From assembly GCA_014238315.1 (NCBI GenBank), contig JABABG010000021.1:1-43329 (forward strand): DNA of 43,329 nt. The letters run 5' to 3'. Source of the DNA: Alphaproteobacteria bacterium (lineage in GTDB: Bacteria; Pseudomonadota; Alphaproteobacteria; JABAAW01). Positions 37,025-43,329 of this stretch are shown piece by piece. The translations under genes and the position numbers were made by a program. The notes beneath the pieces were generated by a model, which did no database searches, was not told where the DNA came from, and saw only the letters and a list, made by a program, of their open reading frames with translations. How positions within the stretch are numbered: position 1 is the first letter of the stretch; each line of letters opens with the position of its first letter.

Positions 37025-38627
37025 CGAAGAGAAGAAAAAAAACGTCAAAGCTACTAGCAGTGCTACTGGCAGCACTGCTAGCGGCGAGGTAGAACAGATC
37101 GACTTCGCGAGTAGCGAGGTTATGGAAGAGTTGATAGCGCGCTTTGGTGGTCTCCGCCCATTCGCCAATAGCCTAGGTCTTGCAGTCGGCACAGTGCAGG
37201 GCTGGAAGAAGCGCAACTCTGTTCCGATTGCGCATCAGCAACGGATTCGCGAGCTACTAGGCGAAAAGGGCATGGCGATAAGCAAGTTAGGAGATAAAGG
37301 CGGTAGCAAAGACAAGCCTATAGCCACCTCGGCCTTGCGATCCGATAGCCCATCTAAAATTCCTGCAGACACACCACCAGATACTTCTGCCAATACTTCA
37401 AACGATGAACGAGTTGCTATCGAAGAAAGCCTCGTTAGTGCCTTCACGGGCGAAGACAGCTCATCCAGCGATGAACAAGATAGCGGCTTGGACATATCCA
37501 AAGATGTATGGGAGCACGCCGCCCTACCTCGTAGTACCAGCGGGCATTGGGCAATGCTAATCTCCTTTATCGCTTTGATAGGTGTTTTAACTCGACCTTT
37601 ATGGGCAGAGCGAATAGACGCAAAGCTAATGGCAACAATAGCAGGAGACAGCCACAGTACTGAATCGCATGCTGATGATACTGCGGATACCTCTACTGAT
37701 AGTAAAACCAGTGCCCATCAAGGCGACGATGACGCGTCTCAAGTTGAACAAGATTTACTGGGACGATTGCTAGAACTGGAGAAGAAAGTTTCTTCGGTCG
37801 ATGAGAGTCAAGGCGTGCTAGACGCTACCGAGATGCGCCGTCTGAAAAGCGAAAGTAGCGCGCTTGCGGCAGCATTTGACAGCCAAGCCGCGCGTCTAGA
37901 CTCTTTGAGTAAGCTTTTGCAGGAACGAGAAGAGACTCTTGCGAGCTTAAGGAAAAAAGTAGAGCGTGTTGAGAAAAACAACGCAAGTGTAAGGCTCACG
38001 CAACGATTGAATGCTCTTTTCGAGCTCGAAAACATAGCTTACGAAATAGCGCAAAATACAGCTAGCGGGGGTTTTTCTCTACAATCGTTAAAGCAAGCTC
38101 TAGAGCAAGCCTTACCTTCGCACGAAAACGAATCGCTTTCCCGCACTTTGACGACACTAGGACAGGCAAATAGCATAGCTACTCCTAGGCAACTACTTTT
38201 GGACTATCGTTTGTTGTTGCCAGACCTGTTAACGATGCAAGCGCATTCAGGTGATGCGAGTTTAGGCGAGAGGTTCCGCGCACAACTATTTACGGTTTTT
38301 TCTATCAGACACCGCGGCGATGAAACTGACCGCAATCCCTTCTTGAAAATCGAGCAATTGCTGGAAGAGCATAGCAACGATAGAGCCGAGAAACTCCTAC
38401 AGCAAACTACGGCACCTTGGCTAAGTGGTGATGCTCTGGAAGACGGAACAAAGATAAAACTAGGAGCAGAGACAGACCCTTCTTCGCTTAAGTCGCGGCT
38501 TGCATCTTTTCAGGCTAAACTCGCGGCACGCAACAGCGTATTTGCGGCTATGCGTGAGATAAGACAAAAACTCAGTAGCGATAGTAGCCTGAGCCAGGGA
38601 TCCCTTGATGCGGACTCTAATCGTTAA
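37017..38627 (+). CDS. alphaproteobacterial Mic60/mitofilin-like membrane protein with an N-terminal HTH-like domain
   Basis: VMEELIARFGGLRPFANSLGLAVGTVQGWKKRNSVPIAHQQRIRELL (HTH-like), TM segment HWAMLISFIALIGVLTRPLW, coiled coil, C-terminal helical domain; hemD-X-hemY position typical of COG4223. Confidence 0.78.
   Translation: MANEEKKKNVKATSSATGSTASGEVEQIDFASSEVMEELIARFGGLRPFANSLGLAVGTVQGWKKRNSVPIAHQQRIRELLGEKGMAISKLGDKGGSKDKPIATSALRSDSPSKIPADTPPDTSANTSNDERVAIEESLVSAFTGEDSSSSDEQDSGLDISKDVWEHAALPRSTSGHWAMLISFIALIGVLTRPLWAERIDAKLMATIAGDSHSTESHADDTADTSTDSKTSAHQGDDDASQVEQDLLGRLLELEKKVSSVDESQGVLDATEMRRLKSESSALAAAFDSQAARLDSLSKLLQEREETLASLRKKVERVEKNNASVRLTQRLNALFELENIAYEIAQNTASGGFSLQSLKQALEQALPSHENESLSRTLTTLGQANSIATPRQLLLDYRLLLPDLLTMQAHSGDASLGERFRAQLFTVFSIRHRGDETDRNPFLKIEQLLEEHSNDRAEKLLQQTTAPWLSGDALEDGTKIKLGAETDPSSLKSRLASFQAKLAARNSVFAAMREIRQKLSSDSSLSQGSLDADSNR
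37054..37081 (+). promoter_or_regulatory. perfect 11-bp inverted repeat (hairpin) in the first codons of the Mic60-like gene
   Basis: CTAGCAGTGCT-ACTGGC-AGCACTGCTAG. Confidence 0.55.
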
Positions 38628-38690
38628 AGGTAATTCGCCCTTTAGCCCCTTGCCATTTGGTCGGAACATATATTTGTAGCTATTTTAATT

Positions 38691-39884
38691 ATGCCCTGGA
38701 CAATCCTCCGATTTATGCTCTTGCTCTTGCCACTAGCGTGGCTTGCGAGCTTACCGGCTCCTATAGAAATAGCTTTTGGCTCGTGGCGTGTATCTTCTCG
38801 TATCGGAGCATTAATTTTTTTGATACTCGCGCTGATGTTAGTCTTATGGCTAGCGATGATAGCTTGGCGCGAGATTTTGTCATTACCACATAACATACAA
38901 CTATGGCGAGAAACGCGCAGACAGCAAGCAGGCTACCAAGCATTACTATCCTCGTTAGGCGATAGCGGTAGTTCTCATGCTCTCAAGGATGCGATGTCAG
39001 CGCGTAAGTTATTAGGCAATAACCCGCTATCGACTTTAATCGCAGCGCAAGTAGCAGAGGCTACGAACGAAAGTAAGCAAGCTACTCGTCTATATGAAAC
39101 TTTACGCGATGTTAAAGAAACTCGTTTTGTTGCGCTTTTGTCACTAGCTAGGCTTGCTCGCGCAAACGGAGACTTAACTAAAGCTCAAGTTTGTTTGGAA
39201 CAAGCGCAGGATCTTCAGCCTCAATCCCAACAATTGCAGCAAGAGCAAATTGAGATTGCGCAACAGGAAGGCTCTCCGCAAGTGGTGCTTGCTATTCTCG
39301 ATAAGATGCAACGACGCGGTAAAAAGCTTTCTGCGCCACTGCGGAAACTAGAAGCAATTTTACGCACAGATGCTATGCGCAAAGCTCTAGAGGCGAACGA
39401 CCAGTCGGATGCTCTGATGCAAGCGGAACGAGCCTATAGGGCTGCTCCCGCGCATGCTATAGTTGACTACACCCAGAGGCTAGCAGATGGGAACGCTGTC
39501 GATAAAGCACTAGGTCGCAAAATTATAGTCGCCCGTTGGTCAGAGTTCGCAGGACGAGCACTAGCGGAAACTTTTTTCCGTCTAAACGATGCAACGAAAC
39601 CTATCGAGCGTGTTCGACTATTTGAGAATCTAATCGGCAACAAGGCTTCCATGATGTCCCGCTTGCTACTATGCGAGCTACTAATAGATGCGCGTCTTTG
39701 GGCAAGGGCGGAGGATTTGTTAGACGAAGAGTCTATAGTTCTAGAAAAGCCTTGTGCGCCACACTACGAGCTATTGACCTATCTGCGCACCCGCGCGCGC
39801 TTAGCAAAAGAGGCACATAACGACCTAGACGCTCAGCAACATTGGCTTGAGCGCCTAGCAGAACAAGCTAGGCAAGAGGTATAG
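38691..39884 (+). CDS. hemY: HemY-like TPR membrane protein
   Basis: Two N-terminal TM segments then TPR-like helices (ALLSLARLARANGDLTKAQVCLEQAQDLQP; LLCELLIDARLWARAEDLLDE); downstream of the Mic60-like gene. Confidence 0.8.
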   Translation: MPWTILRFMLLLLPLAWLASLPAPIEIAFGSWRVSSRIGALIFLILALMLVLWLAMIAWREILSLPHNIQLWRETRRQQAGYQALLSSLGDSGSSHALKDAMSARKLLGNNPLSTLIAAQVAEATNESKQATRLYETLRDVKETRFVALLSLARLARANGDLTKAQVCLEQAQDLQPQSQQLQQEQIEIAQQEGSPQVVLAILDKMQRRGKKLSAPLRKLEAILRTDAMRKALEANDQSDALMQAERAYRAAPAHAIVDYTQRLADGNAVDKALGRKIIVARWSEFAGRALAETFFRLNDATKPIERVRLFENLIGNKASMMSRLLLCELLIDARLWARAEDLLDEESIVLEKPCAPHYELLTYLRTRARLAKEAHNDLDAQQHWLERLAEQARQEV

Positions 39885-40059
39885 TAGCGCACGGCTACTT
39901 CTTCAAACAAGGTTAGCAATAACTAACTAATCTGACCATCGACTGGACTATACTGGTTGCGTTGTATGGTATGTTGGCTTGCTGGCTTGCTGGTAACCGG
40001 CTATGTTTCGGGTACCAGCAAAAGATACCCGCAAAGATACCCTCAAGGGCGACTAATCC

Positions 40060-40638
40060 CTATTCGTAGGATGCCTCTGTGGTGTAATCGCGGTCGTCGT
40101 CGCGCGGTGCCGTTCCACCCCCACCTTGCTCTGCAAAGTTATTACGATGTGTAGCACCGACAGGTACAGACGAGCGCCGTTCGACCTCTGCTTGTTGCCC
40201 TTCCTCATTCTCTGAGTTAGCGTCGCTATTTTCTTCGCTCGCTTTTCCTTCTGGCGCGACAGCCCAGCGTCGCCGCGAATGTCCTCGCGGAGTATAGGAG
40301 TAAGATGATTGACCGCGCTCATTTGCAGAGCCTTCACTCGCTTGGTTATTCTCGGTATTTTTTTCGCCACTGCGTTCGCTATTATTGCTATGCAAACGCA
40401 AGTAATGCTCTGCGTGCTGCAATAGGCCTTCTGTGAGTATTTTATCTCCGCTAGCGGCGGAGTCTCTTGCGAGCTGCACATACTTGTCGTGAATCTGTAT
40501 GGGTTTCCCGCGCACTCTAAAGTTAGCCGGTCCATTTGATTCGAAGTTTCGCGCAGTAGAATTATTGTTGCGCCCGCGCTGAGAGAAACCATTCCGTTGT
40601 GGTCGAGAAGTTCTTCTCTGACTATGGTTATTGTACAT
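40060..40638 (-). CDS. DUF4167-containing protein
   Basis: FRVRGKPIQIHDKYVQLARDSAASGDKILTEGLLQHAEHYLRL preceded by an R/N/G-rich stretch. Start chosen at MYNNHSQRR; the track ORF extends to 40782. Confidence 0.85.
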   Translation of the reverse strand: MYNNHSQRRTSRPQRNGFSQRGRNNNSTARNFESNGPANFRVRGKPIQIHDKYVQLARDSAASGDKILTEGLLQHAEHYLRLHSNNSERSGEKNTENNQASEGSANERGQSSYSYTPRGHSRRRWAVAPEGKASEENSDANSENEEGQQAEVERRSSVPVGATHRNNFAEQGGGGTAPRDDDRDYTTEASYE

Positions 40639-40713
40639 AATATCCGTGGTTTTTAGGTAATTTGCACGCCAAGGATTTTGGCTATTAATGTTTAGATAGT
40701 CTGGCAGGATTAA

Positions 40714-40820
40714 CCTGCTCCCCCATTCCCCTCTATTCCCTTGTTCCAGATCATAAGGCGGGACAAGAAAAGCTATTATCAACCCGCCCCCCTGCTCCCC
40801 CCATTTCCCTCTATTCCCCT
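40714..40820 (-). repeat. ~27-bp direct repeat of G-rich sequence (minus strand) upstream of the DUF4167 gene
   Basis: cctgctcccccattcccctctattccc (40714-40740) and cctgctccccccatttccctctattcccc (40791-40819). Confidence 0.8.
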
Positions 40821-40858
40821 ACTTATCGAACGAGGTCAGTCTATAGAGAGCGGATCAT

Positions 40859-41719
40859 TTAGTCAAGAGCTTTGTTGGAGGGTTTTCGTTTTAGTAAGGT
40901 TACGCGCTTGCGCCCGCTCAGATCGCGGTAAGTTTTTATTTTTGCGTATCCCTGTCTTTTGGCAAAGGCTGCTATGGCTGTGCTTTGCTCTGGCGCGTGT
41001 TCGAGTAGCAGCAGTCCGCCTATGCGCAATCTTTTGAGAGCCAGACTGCAAATCGCACGTAAGCTCGCGAGACCGTCGAATCCACCGTCGAGTGCGAGTG
41101 GCGGATCGAAGTTCTGAACTTCGCGTTGTAGATGGTATCTATCCTTGCGGCGCAAGTATGGCGGGTTGGCAAATATCAGGTCGAATCTATAGCGACGACT
41201 AGGCTGTTTATTGCTGAGCCAATCGCTATACGAGAAAAGTATCGAGTTATTTTTCGTGCTGGCTAAGTTTTTTCGCGCTGCTAGCAGAGCCTTGAGGGAC
41301 TTATCGCTCGCGCTGAACTTTCGTAGTTTAGGTCTATTGCTAGCACATTTAAGGTTTTCTACGAGAGTTATTATCAGACAACCACTGCCACAACCTAGCT
41401 CGTGAATATGTGTGATAGGCGCGATAGGTCTCGCGATGATTTCCAGTAATGCATCTATTATGGTCTCGCTATCTGGACGCGGTATCAGGCAAGCGTTGTT
41501 CAAGCGAAAATCCTGCGAGTAAAACTCACGCGAGCCCAGAATCCTTGCTATCGGCTCGCCGTTTGCGCGTCTTTCGACATCGGCTTCGAGCTGTTTTCGC
41601 AGCTCTGTTGTTATGCTCGTGCGCGAGCTCAGCGGCATTGCATCACCGCTACGAGCGCGCCATAGAGCGGAGAGTTCTACTATGGGTTCTAGCAATCCTG
41701 CGCTGGCTAGTCTTTGCAA
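40859..41719 (-). CDS. prmC: peptide chain release factor N5-glutamine methyltransferase
   Basis: GEPIARILGSREFYSQDFRLNNACLIPRPDSETIIDALLE, HELGCGSGCLIITL, DLIFANPPYLRRKD; downstream of prfA. Start codon uncertain (track start is TTG). Confidence 0.93.
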   Translation of the reverse strand: MQRLASAGLLEPIVELSALWRARSGDAMPLSSRTSITTELRKQLEADVERRANGEPIARILGSREFYSQDFRLNNACLIPRPDSETIIDALLEIIARPIAPITHIHELGCGSGCLIITLVENLKCASNRPKLRKFSASDKSLKALLAARKNLASTKNNSILFSYSDWLSNKQPSRRYRFDLIFANPPYLRRKDRYHLQREVQNFDPPLALDGGFDGLASLRAICSLALKRLRIGGLLLLEHAPEQSTAIAAFAKRQGYAKIKTYRDLSGRKRVTLLKRKPSNKALD

Positions 41720-41748
41720 CAGTTGCGCTCTCAGCAGTTGCGCTCTGA
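41718..41748 (-). repeat. 2 x 15-bp in-frame tandem duplication at the prmC 5' end (RAQLL RAQLL)
   Basis: Minus strand AGAGCGCAACTGCTG / AGAGCGCAACTGTTG. Confidence 0.85.
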
Positions 41749-41801
41749 TGGTGGCTGGGGGATTAATCGTCTGCCTTGTTTATATTCATTTGCTACTTCG
41801 C

Positions 41802-42947
41802 CTATTGCGTTGCACCGAGCTGTTCTTTGTTTTCGAGATTTTCCATATCTTCCATATTTTCCAAACGCTCGCTACGCCGCGCTGCCTCCAGCGGTAGCAG
41901 TAGCTCGTCCAAGCCTTCACCCTGCATTATGCGGTCGAGCTTATATATGGTGAGGGCAATCCTATGATCTGTGACTCTATTTTGCGGGAAGTTATATGTG
42001 CGTATTCTCTCCGAGCGATCACCGCTACCTATTTGACTTTTTCTTGTTAGAGCACGAGCGGCTTGTTCTTTTGCTTGTATATGCGCCTGTAGCCTAGCGC
42101 GTAGAACTTTCATGGCTTTTTCTCGGTTTCTATGCTGCGACTTTTCATCTTGGCACTGCACGACTATATTGCTGGGCTTATGGGTTATTCGCACGGCGGA
42201 GTCTGTTGTGTTGACATGCTGTCCTCCTGCACCTTGCGCACGAAAGGTTTCTACGCGTAGGTCTTGCTCGGCGATGTGGCATTCGTTTTGCGTCGCTTGA
42301 GGTAAGACTGCAACTGTGGCGGCTGATGTATGTATACGCCCGCTTGATTCTGTTTCTGGCACGCGTTGGACACGATGGACGCCCGATTCCGAGCATAATC
42401 TAGCGAACGCTCTATTCCCCTCAATTCCGAGTATTGCTTCGCGCACGCCACCTTGTTGGCTTTCGCTTATGGTTATGGCTTCGATTTTATATTTTTGCCC
42501 TTCTGCGAATCTTCGGTACATTTCCATCAGGTCTGCAGCGAATAGAGCGGCTTCTTCGCCGCCGGTGCCTGGTCTGATTTCTACTATCGCGCTGTTTGCT
42601 TCGGCTTCTTCGCCTTCGAGCATCGAGGCTTGTATTTCTTCGAGCGAGCTACTTGCGAGCTCTTCGAGACGGCTGAGTTCGCTAGTCGCGAGCTCTTTCA
42701 TATCCGCGTCTTCTTCGAGCATTTTTTGCGCATCGAGTTGTTGCTGTTCGAGGCTTTGGTATTGGCGAATTTTACTGGCGAGCGGTGTTAGGCGCGATAG
42801 GGCGCGCGCTAGTTCGGCTCGCGCTTGCGGGGTCAGGGGAGGCGTTGCGGCTGTTTCGAGCGCGCGTTGCGTTTCCGCTTCGCGTTTGAGGGTTACGGCA
42901 AAACGCTTTTGCCACAACAACTTCTGCTTGCCGCCATCGCTACTCAC
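41802..42947 (-). CDS. prfA: peptide chain release factor 1
   Basis: [55 protein letters not shown] (PxT motif), [47 protein letters not shown] start. Confidence 0.96.
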   Translation of the reverse strand: MSSDGGKQKLLWQKRFAVTLKREAETQRALETAATPPLTPQARAELARALSRLTPLASKIRQYQSLEQQQLDAQKMLEEDADMKELATSELSRLEELASSSLEEIQASMLEGEEAEANSAIVEIRPGTGGEEAALFAADLMEMYRRFAEGQKYKIEAITISESQQGGVREAILGIEGNRAFARLCSESGVHRVQRVPETESSGRIHTSAATVAVLPQATQNECHIAEQDLRVETFRAQGAGGQHVNTTDSAVRITHKPSNIVVQCQDEKSQHRNREKAMKVLRARLQAHIQAKEQAARALTRKSQIGSGDRSERIRTYNFPQNRVTDHRIALTIYKLDRIMQGEGLDELLLPLEAARRSERLENMEDMENLENKEQLGATQ

Positions 42948-43329
42948 GGCGTGCCATCCACTATCAATTTTATCAGGGCGAGCAACTCGTCTTCGCTCAT
43001 ATTATAGTCGGAGTTATATGCATCTTTTTTAGGATAGAGCCTCACTAGGGCCAACTTACCTATTTTTTCACTACCCTCTTCACTACACAGACTAATTCCA
43101 TAATCGTAGCCCGCTCGCCCCGCTCCTGGAAAATTGAGGTTGGAAGAGAAAACAGCGCGATTATTATCCGATGGTAAGAACTCTTTATAAATTTTCCTTC
43201 TAATGTTGTAATACTTACCTGGAGTCCCGATGAAGCAAAATCTTACCTTTTGTTGCTGTTGCTTTGCGGCTAAATCGTCCACTTGCTCAGCCACTAAGTC
43301 TACCAATCTCTCTAAGCCCGCCGCCCAAC
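42944..43329 (-). CDS. hisS: C-terminal part of histidyl-tRNA synthetase, cut by the window edge
   Basis: Frame is open past the track's TTG start to the window edge and reads ..[15 protein letters not shown], matching the HisRS GxAAGxERL motif; upstream of and overlapping prfA, as expected for hisS-prfA-prmC. Confidence 0.75.
   Translation of the reverse strand, partial: WAAGLERLVDLVAEQVDDLAAKQQQQKVRFCFIGTPGKYYNIRRKIYKEFLPSDNNRAVFSSNLNFPGAGRAGYDYGISLCSEEGSEKIGKLALVRLYPKKDAYNSDYNMSEDELLALIKLIVDGTP

Noticed and set aside
42944-43306. Complete 120-aa hypothetical gene as given in the ORF track
   Set aside because: Its start is TTG and the frame stays open to the window edge, reading [11 protein letters not shown], so it is better explained as truncated hisS.

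Overview
The window is mostly housekeeping chromosome from what looks like an alphaproteobacterium. This placement is inferred from gene neighbourhoods: hisS-prfA-prmC-DUF4167, hemC-hemD-Mic60-like-hemY, proS-lolC/E-lolD and miaA-ilvB. I read a cut-off DNA methyltransferase N-terminus at the left edge, ilvB, miaA, a flagellar block (flgK, FlgN-like, FlgJ-like, flgI), an aminotransferase, a family-4-type uracil-DNA glycosylase, thrC with a very long extra tail, polA, a transglutaminase-like secreted protein, proS-lolC/E-lolD, a ynjDCB-type ABC transporter, a CinA/MoCF-domain protein, SRP RNA with dnaX, guaB, rpe, purB, a secreted helical-repeat protein, an FbpA-like binding protein, dcd, hemC-hemD, a Mic60-like protein with an HTH-like N-terminus, hemY-like, DUF4167, prmC, prfA and the 3' end of hisS. 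I saw no CRISPR array, transposon, tRNA or rRNA. The observations I think most deserve follow-up are: (1) a cluster of DnaA boxes with an AT-rich stretch and a terminator-like hairpin between dcd and hemC (origin candidate or DnaA-controlled promoter); (2) 15-bp tandem repeats that re-copy the in-frame stop codon at the 3' ends of two unrelated genes (hemC, cinA), within a wider set of 9-16 bp tandem duplications; (3) threonine synthase with a ~390-aa disordered tail containing a C9 tract; (4) DnaX that seems to have lost tau domains IV-V while keeping a tau-like C-terminal peptide; (5) PolA with degraded proofreading motifs; (6) a Mic60-like membrane protein with an HTH-like head and a hairpin in its first codons; (7) a G-quadruplex-capable leader upstream of the DUF4167 gene; (8) a prmC without an obvious ATG/GTG start. 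All functional calls are from reading the sequence and from recalled family motifs; no search was run.
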